A stretch of 10,216 nucleotides of DNA. Origin: Spirochaetaceae bacterium. GTDB taxonomy: Bacteria; Spirochaetota; Spirochaetia; B11-G9. Numbering within the stretch: position 1 is the first letter of the stretch; the number at the start of each line of letters is the position of its first letter. Of the stretch, positions 1-7,500 are shown piece by piece. The DNA lies in the NCBI GenBank assembly GCA_030600745.1, contig JAUVLL010000083.1, positions 1 through 10,216 of the forward strand. The letters run 5' to 3'. A program made the position numbers and the translations under genes. The notes under the pieces are model-generated. The model saw only the letters and a program-made list of their open reading frames with translations. It did no database searches and was not told the DNA's origin.

Positions 1-378
1 GGAGAGCTTGAAGCTCCTATTGTTATTGGACGGGATCATCTCGACTGTGGTTCAGTAGCCTCCCCGAACAGGGAAACTGAGGATATGCGTGACGGCAGTG
101 ATGCAATAGCCGACTGGCCTCTGTTAAATGCTATGTCTTCAGTCGCTTCCGGTGCCGACTGGGTCTCAATTCATAACGGCGGAGGGGTCGGTATAGGAAA
201 AGCAACCCATGCCGGACAGGTGATTGTTGCTACGGGAACTGATAAAAAGGCGCTTCGGCTTGAGAGAGTTCTAAATTCTGATCCAAGTTTTGGTATTTTC
301 AGGCATGTGGATGCCGGCTATCCCGAGGCTATAGATTTTGCAAAGAAAAAGAAAGTTAATATTCCAGGGCTGCTGTAA
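1..378 (+). CDS. hutU: Urocanate hydratase (urocanase), C-terminal 125 residues, 5' end outside window
   Basis: Urocanase (EC 4.2.1.49) is a cytosolic NAD+-dependent enzyme that hydrates urocanate to imidazolonepropionate, the second step of histidine breakdown. The frame is open from base 1 and ends at TAA 376-378, so only the C-terminal part of a protein usually about 550-560 residues long is visible. The visible part begins GELEAPIVIGRDHLDCG and continues with SVASPNRETE, DGSDAIADWPLLNA, WVSIHNGGGVGIG, and FRHVDAGYPEAI near the end, all family hallmarks. One variation stands out: the usual HHGGGVG of Pseudomonas-type urocanases reads HNGGGVG here. An internal ATG at 85 is not the start, because conserved sequence continues upstream of it. 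The stop lies 2 bases before ftcD, which indicates an operon. The family assignment is secure; the start, the NAD-binding part and any hutH gene lie outside the window. Confidence 0.96.
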   Translation, partial: GELEAPIVIGRDHLDCGSVASPNRETEDMRDGSDAIADWPLLNAMSSVASGADWVSIHNGGGVGIGKATHAGQVIVATGTDKKALRLERVLNSDPSFGIFRHVDAGYPEAIDFAKKKKVNIPGLL

Positions 379-380
379 AC

Positions 381-2051
381 ATGAAAAAACTTGTTGAGTG
401 TGTGCCTAATTTCAGTGAGGGAAGGGACAAGTCCGTAATAGATAGTATTACACAGGCCATTACCTCAGTAGAAGGAATTAAGCTGTTGAATGTTGATATG
501 GGGTATGATACCAATAGGACTGTTGTTACCTTTGCCGGGGATGCAGATATAATTGTGGAAGCTGGTTTCAGGGGAATGTCAAAGGCAGCTGAGCTGATAG
601 ATATGAACAGGCAAACCGGTGAACATCCCCGAATGGGCGGGACAGATGTTTTCCCCTTTATTCCTTTAAGTGGAATTACAGCTGAAGAGTGCCTCCCTCT
701 GGCGGAAGAACTTGCCTCAAGAGCAGGTAAAGAACTTGGTATACCAATATTTCTCTATGCTAAATCTGCAAAACAGGAAGCCAGAGTAAGGTTGCCCGAT
801 ATTAGAGATGGAGAATACGAAGCTCTGGAAGAAAAACTAAAAAAGCCGGGGTTTGAGCCGGACTATGGGCCGGCAGTTTTTAATGCAAAAACGGGTGCTA
901 CAGCTATTGGTGTCAGAGATTTTCTTCTTGCTTACAATATCAACCTTTCCACCGGAAATAAAAAAATAGCAAGTGATATTGCTTTGACGATAAGGGAGAA
1001 GGGAAGAGCTAAGCGTGATAGTAAAGGAGTAATTATCCGGGATGAAGAAGGGAATGCTGTTAAAGTCCCCGGGCGTTTGAATAACTGTCAGGCCGGCGGC
1101 TGGTATATCGATGAGTATGGATATGCCCAGGTTACCATGAATCTTACCAACTTTCATGAAACAGGTCTTCATAGAGCTTTTAATATAGTCTCCGAAGAGG
1201 CGGCAAAGAGAGGTGTCCGGGTAACAGGCAGCGAAGCTATTGGGCTTATCCCAAGAGAGGCTTTACTGGATGCCGGAATATACTATCTTGAGAAGATGGG
1301 TGCAAATACGGGAATACCTGAAAAAGAGATTATTCATACAGCCATAATCTCTCTTGGTCTTAATGATACAAGTTCTTTTAATCCGGAGGAGAGGGTAGTT
1401 GAATATGCTGTCCGGGGAGCCCGGAAAGGCCTTACCAGTTTAACCCTGGCCGATTTTATAGATGAGCTTTCCTCTGATTCCATGGCTCCGGGGGGCGGAA
1501 GTGTTTCTGCCTTAAGCGCTGCTCTTTCTGCCGGGTTAACATCTATGGTTGCCAATCTAACCTTTGGGAAAAAGGGGTACGAACGCAGTAATAAAAAGAT
1601 GAAAGATATTTCTATTAAAGCACAGAAGCTTAAAGTTCAGCTGCTGGGTCTGGTTGAGGCTGATACAGATGCATTTAATAATTATATAAGCGCCCTGCGG
1701 TTCCCTAAAAAGAGTGATACTGAAATTATTGCCAGAGCTGCCGCCATTGAAGAGGCAGCAAAAGTCATGACTCTTGTTCCCCTTGAGACTTTAAAATTAT
1801 GCGGAGAAATTATTACCCTGGCAGAAACAGTTTTAAAAAAAGGCAATAAAAATGCCGTCTCGGATGCATTTGTTGGAGTATCCCAGGCAAATACAGCTGC
1901 CGAAGGTGCATATCTTAATGTAAGGATAAATTTACCGGAGATTAAAGATAAAGAGTTTGCAGCTAAGGTCCTGAATGAAGCTGATTTGCTGATAGATACA
2001 GTTACAAAGATACATAAGCAGCTTTTTGCCTTTGTACGGAAAAATGTATAA
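381..2051 (+). CDS. ftcD: Bifunctional glutamate formimidoyltransferase / formimidoyltetrahydrofolate cyclodeaminase
   Basis: This enzyme transfers the formimino group of N-formimino-L-glutamate to tetrahydrofolate (EC 2.1.2.5), then cyclises it to 5,10-methenyl-THF with release of ammonia (EC 4.3.1.4). The 556-residue length is close to mammalian FTCD (541), and both halves are present. The transferase half (about residues 3-330) opens with VECVPNFSEGR and carries GEHPRMGGTDVFPFIPL; its His82 aligns with the catalytic His82 of mammalian FTCD. Further markers are LPDIRDGEYEAL and AYNINLSTGNKKIA. The cyclodeaminase half (about 350-550) has the MAPGGGSVSALSAALSAGL segment from Met368 and a C-terminal AYLNVRINLPEI segment. 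ATG 381 puts the conserved N-terminus where expected; only a weak AGGG (366-369) precedes it, so coupling with hutU is likely. The TAA overlaps the hutI start by one base. Using this enzyme means the pathway does not need a HutG-type formiminoglutamase. Confidence 0.96.
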   Translation: MKKLVECVPNFSEGRDKSVIDSITQAITSVEGIKLLNVDMGYDTNRTVVTFAGDADIIVEAGFRGMSKAAELIDMNRQTGEHPRMGGTDVFPFIPLSGITAEECLPLAEELASRAGKELGIPIFLYAKSAKQEARVRLPDIRDGEYEALEEKLKKPGFEPDYGPAVFNAKTGATAIGVRDFLLAYNINLSTGNKKIASDIALTIREKGRAKRDSKGVIIRDEEGNAVKVPGRLNNCQAGGWYIDEYGYAQVTMNLTNFHETGLHRAFNIVSEEAAKRGVRVTGSEAIGLIPREALLDAGIYYLEKMGANTGIPEKEIIHTAIISLGLNDTSSFNPEERVVEYAVRGARKGLTSLTLADFIDELSSDSMAPGGGSVSALSAALSAGLTSMVANLTFGKKGYERSNKKMKDISIKAQKLKVQLLGLVEADTDAFNNYISALRFPKKSDTEIIARAAAIEEAAKVMTLVPLETLKLCGEIITLAETVLKKGNKNAVSDAFVGVSQANTAAEGAYLNVRINLPEIKDKEFAAKVLNEADLLIDTVTKIHKQLFAFVRKNV

Positions 2052-3298
2052 TGCCTGTTTTTTTTGACAGTGTTCCGGATAATTCTGCTGACACTCTGGT
2101 TATTAATAGCTCTCAGCTCCTTACTCTTGAAAAAGGTAATGAAGGAGTTGGAGTGCTGGGTTCTATAAAGAATGGAGCTGTTGCAATAAAAAATGGTTTG
2201 ATTCTTGAGACAGGAACTACATCTGAGATTAGAAAGCGCTATCCTGATTGTTCCGACGTAATAGATGCGGATAATTCTCTGGTGATGCCGGGATTTGTTG
2301 ACTGTCATACTCATCTTGTTTTTGCGGGAGAACGATTTAACGAGATGGAGCAGCGCCTTGGGGGTAAAAGCTATCTGGAGATCCTCGGAGATGGAGGTGG
2401 AATCCATTCAACAGTCAGAGCTACCCGGGCTGCTTCTTCTGAAAAGTTGTTTGTTCTTGGTATGGAAAGACTGGACCGGATGGCAATGAATGGTACAACG
2501 AGTGTGGAAATAAAGAGCGGTTATGGGTTGAATGAGGAAACTGAATTAAAAATGCTCCAGGTTGTTGCTCAGTTGAGGAGGGAACATCCTCTGGATATAA
2601 TTTCTACCTATCTCGGGGCTCATACTTTTCCCCCAGACAAGAGTCGTGAAGAATATTTAAAATGGCTTTCCGGAGAAAGTCTTCAATTATTTAAAAAAGA
2701 AGCTGAGTATTTTGATATTTTCTGTGAAGAAGGGGCTTTCTCTCTGGAAGAGACAAAGAAGCTTCTGGAATCCGCTAAAACTGCAGGATTTAAATTAAAG
2801 GTTCATGGGGGGCAGTTCAACGATCTTGGATCACCTGGCGTTGCAGCATCTCTTGGAGCAGTTTCAGTTGATCATCTTGAGAATATCAGTAATGAAGATA
2901 TGGATCTAATGGAGGAAGCCGGCACGGTTGCAGTACTGCTGCCGGGGGTTCCCTTTTTCCTTCAGTCCGATAAATATCCTGATGCAGAAAGATTTTTGAA
3001 GAAAGGGATACCTGTTGCACTTGCTACAGATTTTAATCCCGGTAGTTGTCCTTCCTATTCCATGCAGATGATGATTACCCTCGGAGTTTTTTACTGCAGT
3101 ATGTCGGCAGCAGATGCAGTTGCCGCCGGAACAATTAATGCTGCAAGAGCAATAAACAGGGAAAATGAAATTGGTAGTTTAAAAGAAGGAAAGAAAGGGG
3201 ACTTAATAATTTTAGATATAAAAAATCCTGAAGAAATCCCATACTACTTCGGAACAAACCTCGTAAAAAGAACAGTTAAAAGCGGTAGAATTCTATGA
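2051..3298 (+). CDS. hutI: Imidazolonepropionase
   Basis: Metal-dependent amidohydrolase (EC 3.5.2.7) that opens the ring of 4-imidazolone-5-propionate to give formiminoglutamate, the substrate of the preceding ftcD product. Its 415 residues are typical of the family. Visible hallmarks are MPGFVDCHTHLVFAGER with metal ligands His86 and His88, GGGIHSTVRATR, TYLGAHTFPP, KVHGGQFNDLG with metal ligand His252, VDHLENIS with His275, and LATDFNPGSCPS with Asp327. These match the Bacillus subtilis HutI ligands His80, His82, His249 and Asp324 in order and spacing. The usual HADE(I/F) reads HGGQF, so Gln255 stands where B. subtilis has Glu252; as I recall, many Bacteroidetes HutI proteins read HVNQF here. 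The start ATG overlaps the ftcD stop (TAATG) and there is little Shine-Dalgarno sequence, which suggests translational coupling. The last 4 bases overlap the next gene. Confidence 0.96.
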   Translation: MPVFFDSVPDNSADTLVINSSQLLTLEKGNEGVGVLGSIKNGAVAIKNGLILETGTTSEIRKRYPDCSDVIDADNSLVMPGFVDCHTHLVFAGERFNEMEQRLGGKSYLEILGDGGGIHSTVRATRAASSEKLFVLGMERLDRMAMNGTTSVEIKSGYGLNEETELKMLQVVAQLRREHPLDIISTYLGAHTFPPDKSREEYLKWLSGESLQLFKKEAEYFDIFCEEGAFSLEETKKLLESAKTAGFKLKVHGGQFNDLGSPGVAASLGAVSVDHLENISNEDMDLMEEAGTVAVLLPGVPFFLQSDKYPDAERFLKKGIPVALATDFNPGSCPSYSMQMMITLGVFYCSMSAADAVAAGTINAARAINRENEIGSLKEGKKGDLIILDIKNPEEIPYYFGTNLVKRTVKSGRIL

Positions 3299-4308
3299 AG
3301 GAGAAAATAGAAAAAAAACGTCTTGCTATTTTAAGGATATTAAAAGAAAGTGACCGACCAATTTCCAGTCAAAGAATAATGGAACTTCTTGATGAAGTAG
3401 GACAGGAGATTAGCGAGAGAACAGTTAGATTCCATCTAAAAATTATGGATGAGAATGGTCTTACTGAGTACATTGAACGTCGGGGCAGGAGGATTACCAG
3501 GGATGGACTTGCAGAGATTGAAAAGGCAAGAATTGTAGAGAAGGTTGGTTTTATAAACAGTAAAATTGATTATTTTTCATATAAAATGAATTTTGATATT
3601 ATACAAAAGACAGGGACAGTTGTAATAAATATCAGTTTTATTCCAGTAAAAGATATGCCACGGGCTGTTGAGATTCTTGGTTTTGCATTTGGAAACGGTT
3701 TTTCAATGGGAAACCTTATTGGACTCTACATGCCGGGTGAAATAGCAGGTCATGAAGTTGTTCCTGATGGTTTTATAGGGGTAGGAACTGTCTGTTCTTT
3801 TACTCTTAACGGAGTTCTTGCCGGACGGGGTATACCGGTAAGTTCTGTTTTTGGAGGTCTTCTTGAGATTGAAGAAGGTAAACCTTCCCGTTTTGTAGAA
3901 GTTATAAAGTACGACGGTACAAGTATTGATCCTCTTGAAATTTTTATTAAAAGTGGAATGACAAATGCAACAGGCGCAGCTAAGGCAGGTGAGGGACGTG
4001 TTGGTGCTAATTTTCTTGAAGTTCCCGGCACAGCCAGAGAGGAAGTTGTATCTATTGTCAAAGAGATGAAAAAAGCAGGATTGGGGTCATTTCTTACTCT
4101 GGGATGGCCAGGGCATTCGGTTCTTCAGATTCCAATCAACTGGGGCAGAATGGGCGGGATCGTAATTGGAGGATTAAATCCTATTGCTGTTCTTGAAGAA
4201 AGCGGAATTAAAGTTGTATCCAGGGCAGTGAGCGGGCTTGTTGAGTATGAGAGTTTGTTTACGGTTGATGAATTAGCTGATAGATATAATCAAATGGAAT
4301 TTAGCTGA
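3295..4308 (+). CDS. nrpR: NrpR-type transcriptional regulator: N-terminal winged helix plus one DUF128/NrpR effector domain
   Basis: The 337-residue protein has a winged-helix DNA-binding domain of the kind also found at the N-terminus of ribonuclease R (about residues 9-75: KRLAILRILKES, ISSQRIMELL, SERTVRFHLKIMDENGL, then a basic wing RRGRRITRDG). One DUF128/NrpR domain follows (about 85-330). Its hallmarks are GVGTVCSFTLNGVL (Thr165, Cys167), YDGTSIDPLEIFIKSGMT (Tyr206 to about 222) and GGLNPIAVLEESG (292 on). In Methanococcus maripaludis NrpR represses nif and glnA and lets go when 2-oxoglutarate binds; that protein carries two such domains, this one a single copy. There is no signal peptide or membrane segment. 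The ATG overlaps the hutI stop (ATGA), so the gene is probably read with the hut operon, and gltB follows 266 bases downstream. Family assignment is strong. The control of gltBD or hut, and 2-oxoglutarate as effector, are inferred from family and neighbours. Confidence 0.88.
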   Translation: MKEKIEKKRLAILRILKESDRPISSQRIMELLDEVGQEISERTVRFHLKIMDENGLTEYIERRGRRITRDGLAEIEKARIVEKVGFINSKIDYFSYKMNFDIIQKTGTVVINISFIPVKDMPRAVEILGFAFGNGFSMGNLIGLYMPGEIAGHEVVPDGFIGVGTVCSFTLNGVLAGRGIPVSSVFGGLLEIEEGKPSRFVEVIKYDGTSIDPLEIFIKSGMTNATGAAKAGEGRVGANFLEVPGTAREEVVSIVKEMKKAGLGSFLTLGWPGHSVLQIPINWGRMGGIVIGGLNPIAVLEESGIKVVSRAVSGLVEYESLFTVDELADRYNQMEFS

Positions 4309-4349
4309 AATCATAATAAGTATTTTTAATGGAAGAAAAAGCCTTTACA

Positions 4350-4363
4350 TGGCAAAAATGCCA
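4350..4363 (+). other. Weak hairpin after nrpR (TGGCA-AAAA-TGCCA)
   Basis: A 5-base-pair stem with a 4-base loop lies 42 bases past the nrpR stop. It is followed by GAAAAATAATT rather than a run of T, so it lacks the U-tract of an intrinsic terminator on the + strand. It might protect the 3' end of the hut-nrpR transcript or be chance in AT-rich sequence. Confidence 0.2.
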
Positions 4364-4468
4364 GAAAAATAATTGAAAAAATAACATTTAATCTTCAGTA
4401 TTTTAATATAAAGTTGAATGAAATGTGTAAATCTCAATAGATATCCACACCTTTGTCAAATACAACAG

Positions 4469-4491
4469 GTAATTGTAAGAGTAATTAGTAA
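4469..4491 (+). repeat. Imperfect direct repeat GTAATTGTAA / GTAATTAGTAA upstream of the gltB promoter
   Basis: Two copies of a GTAATT(A)GTAA motif begin at 4469 and 4481, 12 bases apart, just upstream of the -35 box. From the predicted start near 4539 they fall at about -70 to -48, a position usual for activator binding. The motif is AT-rich and only two copies are seen, so it may be chance. Confidence 0.3.
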
Positions 4492-4503
4492 CTATATTCT
4501 ATC

Positions 4504-4532
4504 TTGACATAATATCTTCCAATTGGTAAATT
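4504..4532 (+). promoter_or_regulatory. Predicted sigma70-type promoter of gltBD
   Basis: A perfect -35 hexamer TTGACA (4504-4509) is followed by a 17-base spacer and TAAATT (4527-4532), which matches the TATAAT consensus at four of six positions. Transcription would begin near 4539, giving a leader of about 36 bases before gltB. It is the only convincing promoter pair in the intergenic region. Its position and strand fit separate control of gltBD from the hut-nrpR operon. Confidence 0.75.
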
Positions 4533-4536
4533 CCAA
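4517..4536 (+). promoter_or_regulatory. Candidate operator: TTGG-N6-CCAA palindrome centred on the gltB -10 box
   Basis: TTGG (4523-4526) and CCAA (4533-4536) form an inverted repeat whose 6-base centre is exactly the -10 hexamer TAAATT. A second, overlapping palindrome CCAATTGG occupies 4519-4526, and TTCCAA occurs twice (4517-4522 and 4531-4536), 14 bases apart. A repressor bound here would block RNA polymerase. As I recall, NrpR operators in methanogens have the same 4-6-4 layout (GGAA-N6-TTCC in Methanococcus maripaludis, CCGG-N6-CCGG in Methanosarcina mazei), with different half-sites. Since the regulator gene is next door, NrpR is the natural candidate to bind, but this is inference. 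Confidence 0.5.
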
Positions 4537-4543
4537 ATATGTA

Positions 4544-4561
4544 ATGGCAACGTCTTGCCGT
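4544..4561 (+). promoter_or_regulatory. Leader hairpin directly upstream of the gltB ribosome binding site
   Basis: GGCAA (4546-4550) pairs with TTGCC (4555-4559) around a CGTC loop. A T-G wobble and an A-T pair extend the stem to 7 base pairs (4544-4561). The hairpin ends one base before the AAAGAGG ribosome binding site and would lie a few bases inside the predicted transcript. It has no U-tract, so it is not a terminator. It could stabilise the mRNA 5' end or influence ribosome loading. Confidence 0.4.
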
Positions 4562-4568
4562 AAAGAGG
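4562..4568 (+). promoter_or_regulatory. Ribosome binding site of gltB
   Basis: AAAGAGG lies 6 bases before ATG 4575. It supports this start, which places the GltB nucleophile cysteine at residue 16 after a short propeptide. Confidence 0.65.
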
Positions 4569-4574
4569 TTTGAG

Positions 4575-7500
4575 ATGAAGAAACAGGGGTTATACGATCC
4601 TTCCTATGAGCATGATGCCTGTGGTATCGGATTTGTTGTGGAAATTAATGGGCAGTCAAGTCATCAAACCGTTCTGGACGGAATTACTATTCTAAAAAAT
4701 CTTGTACATAGAGGTGCTGTAGGAAGTGATGTTAACACTGGTGATGGTGCTGGAATTTTAACACAAATTCCCCACGATTTTTTTCTACGGGAACTTGAGT
4801 TTGATTTACCAGCTTTAGGTTCCTATGGTGTTGGTATGTTTTTTCTCCCCACAGAGAAAGATAAAAGAGATATGGCTATCGATATTATCAGGGATGTTGT
4901 CGGAAGCGAAGGTTCTGAAATGCTGGGGACAAGGAACGTACCATTTGTTTCTGATTCTCTTGGGTCTGCAGCTCTTTCTTCAATGCCATTTGTATTTCAA
5001 TCTTTTATTTCTGTAAAAGGTTTGAGTGGGGGTAATCTGGAAAGGAAGCTCTATATCATTCGCAGAAGCATCGAGAAACGAGCTGCTGCTGCAGAATTTT
5101 CAATTGATGACTTTTATATAACTTCTCTATCCTGCCGGACTATTGTTTATAAAGGCATGTTTGTTGCGCCTCAGCTTGAGGATTTTTATCCGGATCTTAA
5201 AGACCCCGGTTATAAAACTGCACTGGCTCTTGTCCATCAAAGATACAGTACAAATACCTTTCCATCCTGGTCTCTTGCACAGCCTTTTCGTTATATTGCC
5301 CACAATGGCGAGATAAACACTCTCAGGGGTAATATCAACAAGATGAAAGCAAGAGAGGCAACGCTATCTTCACCTTTGTTCGGAGATGAACTTGAGAAAG
5401 TCCTTTCTGTTATAAATATGGATCAAAGTGATTCAGCTATTTTTGATTCCAATTTTGAACTCCTTGTGCAGGCCGGCAGATCTGCAGAGCACTCAATGAT
5501 GATGATGGTACCTGAACCATTTGGTGATAGGTATCATATAAGCGAAGACAGAAGAACATTCTACGAATACCATGCATCTATACTGGAACCCTGGGATGGA
5601 CCGGCTGCTCTTGCATTCACAGATGGAAAAAAAATAGGAGCATCACTGGATCGTAATGGACTTCGTCCTGCAAGGTATACGGTTACAAGAAGCGGTCGGT
5701 TTATTCTTGCTTCTGAAACTGGAGTACTTCCGGTTAAGCCGGAGGATATTCTTCGCCAGGGACGCCTTGGCCCTGGAAGGATGATATTAGTTGATACTGA
5801 GCAGGGGCGGGTGATGTATGATCATGAAATTAAATCACGGGTATCCAGACAGAAACCTTACAGACGGTGGCTTGATGAAAATAAGATTGAGTTGAAAGGA
5901 CTTTTCCGGGCACCTGACCCTGTTCCGGAAGTTCAGGCAGATATTGTAAAGCTCCAGAAGGTTTTTGGGTATACCTTTGAAGAGATTGATAAGGTACTAA
6001 TACCAATGGCAGTAAACGGAAGTGAACCAATAAGTTCAATGGGTAATGATGCTTCTCTGGCAATTCTGTCGGAAAGGCCTCAGCTTTTATACAATTATTT
6101 TAGACAGGTCTTTGCCCAGGTTACAAATCCTCCTATCGATCCATACAGAGAGAGCCTTGTAATGTCATTGATGAGCTTTATTGGGAGGGAGCAGAACCTG
6201 CTTGATGAGGGGCCATTGCACTGTAAACAGCTTAAACTTGCCCACCCTGTACTTTCCAATGATGATATGAGGATTTTAAAAAGATCAAATATTGAAGATC
6301 AGACAGCAGGTGTTATTGATATTCTATACAGTGTTGATGGTGAACCTGGGGGAATTGAAAAAGCTCTTGAGGAAATATGCGAAAAAGCAGCACAGTTGAT
6401 AGGTGAAGGAAACAGCTTCCTTATTTTAAGTGATAAAAATACAGATTCAGAGAGACTTCCAATTCCAGCTTTACTGGCTGTTTCTGCTGTTAATCAGTAT
6501 CTGGTTGATAAGGGGCTTAGGCAGAAAGCAGGTTTGCTTATAGAAAGCGGTGAAGTAAGGGATGTAATGCAGTTGGCAACTCTAATAGGTTTCGGGGCCA
6601 GTGCAGTTAATCCTTATCTTGCATTTGAAATAATAAAAGACCTTATGAATAAGGGCAAGCTGCCGGAAGTTGAAAAAACAGATGCGGCCTTTGAGAATTA
6701 TATAGAGGCAATGAAGAAGGGACTGCTTAAGATTATGTCAAAAATGGGTGTATCCACGATAAGAAGCTATAAAGGATCCCAGATTTTTGAAGCTATTGGA
6801 TTGTCAAATGATTTTGTGAATAGATACTTTCCAGGTACTCCTACCCGGATAGAGGGAATTAGTCTAAAACGGATTGAAAACGATGTTGAAATCCGGCATG
6901 CTTTAGCTTATCAGAGATCAGTTGGCTATACTGAGTTACTTGATCCAGGTGGTGTAATCCACTACAGAAAATCATCTGAAAAACATCTTATGACTCCGGA
7001 AGCAGTGGTGGCAATACAGAAGGCTGTTCGCCTAAATTCAAAAGAGATGTATAAGGCATTCACTGATGAGATTAATAATAAATCAAAAAATCTCAGCACT
7101 CTCAGGGGGTTGCTCAAATTCAAAGAAAAAGAAACTGTTCCTCTTGAAGAAGTTGAGGGTATAGAGAAAATAGTTACAAGATTTGTATCTTCTGCAATGT
7201 CTATGGGATCTATAAGTAAAGAAGCTCATGAGACCATTGCGATAGCAATGAACCGCCTTGGTGCTATGAGTAATTCAGGAGAGGGTGGTGAAGATTCAGC
7301 CCGGTTTACTAAAGGAGCAAATGGTGATTCAGCCTCTTCGTATGTTAAACAGGTTGCTTCCGGGAGATTCGGCGTTACAATAAATTATCTTAACAATGGA
7401 AATGAACTGCAGATAAAGATGGCTCAGGGTGCAAAGCCGGGTGAGGGTGGACAGCTTCCGGGACATAAAGTAAATGATGAAATTGCTTCCATCCGGCATT

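Larger units (their letters stand above)
4309..4574 (+). other. Intergenic region between the hut-nrpR operon and gltBD
   Basis: This 266-base AT-rich stretch contains no credible protein-coding frame and no tRNA-like fold that I can see. Its upstream half (4309-4460) shows only a short weak hairpin (4350-4363) and no clear rho-independent terminator, so read-through from the hut operon cannot be excluded. The downstream half holds a repeated GTAATT motif (4469-4491), the gltB promoter (4504-4532), an inverted repeat over the -10 box (4523-4536), a leader hairpin (4544-4561) and the gltB ribosome binding site (4562-4568). Confidence 0.8.

Noticed and set aside
85..378. Small stand-alone 97-residue protein starting at ATG 85
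   Set aside because: Conserved urocanase sequence continues in frame upstream to base 1, so this is the tail of hutU.
837..1172. 111-codon open frame on the - strand inside ftcD
   Set aside because: Antisense to the transferase domain, with no family resemblance and no plausible ribosome binding context.
1682..2407. Long open frame of 241 codons on the - strand across ftcD and hutI
   Set aside because: It runs antisense to two firmly identified genes, has no recognisable domain and spans their junction; it reflects codon usage on the opposite strand.
3217..3222. TATAAA near the end of hutI as a private promoter for nrpR
   Set aside because: The sequence 17 bases upstream (AAAGGG region) is not a -35 box, and the ATGA overlap favours co-transcription.
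3750..4061. 103-codon open frame on the - strand inside the nrpR-like gene
   Set aside because: Composition typical of an antisense shadow (Ser, Pro, Arg, Thr rich); conserved motifs lie on the + strand.
4350..4363. Rho-independent terminator for the hut-nrpR operon
   Set aside because: The stem is only 5 base pairs and no run of T follows on the + strand, so it is listed only as a weak hairpin.
4493..4498. Alternative -10 box TATATT for gltB
   Set aside because: No -35-like hexamer at 16-18 bases upstream; the TTGACA/TAAATT pair downstream is much better.
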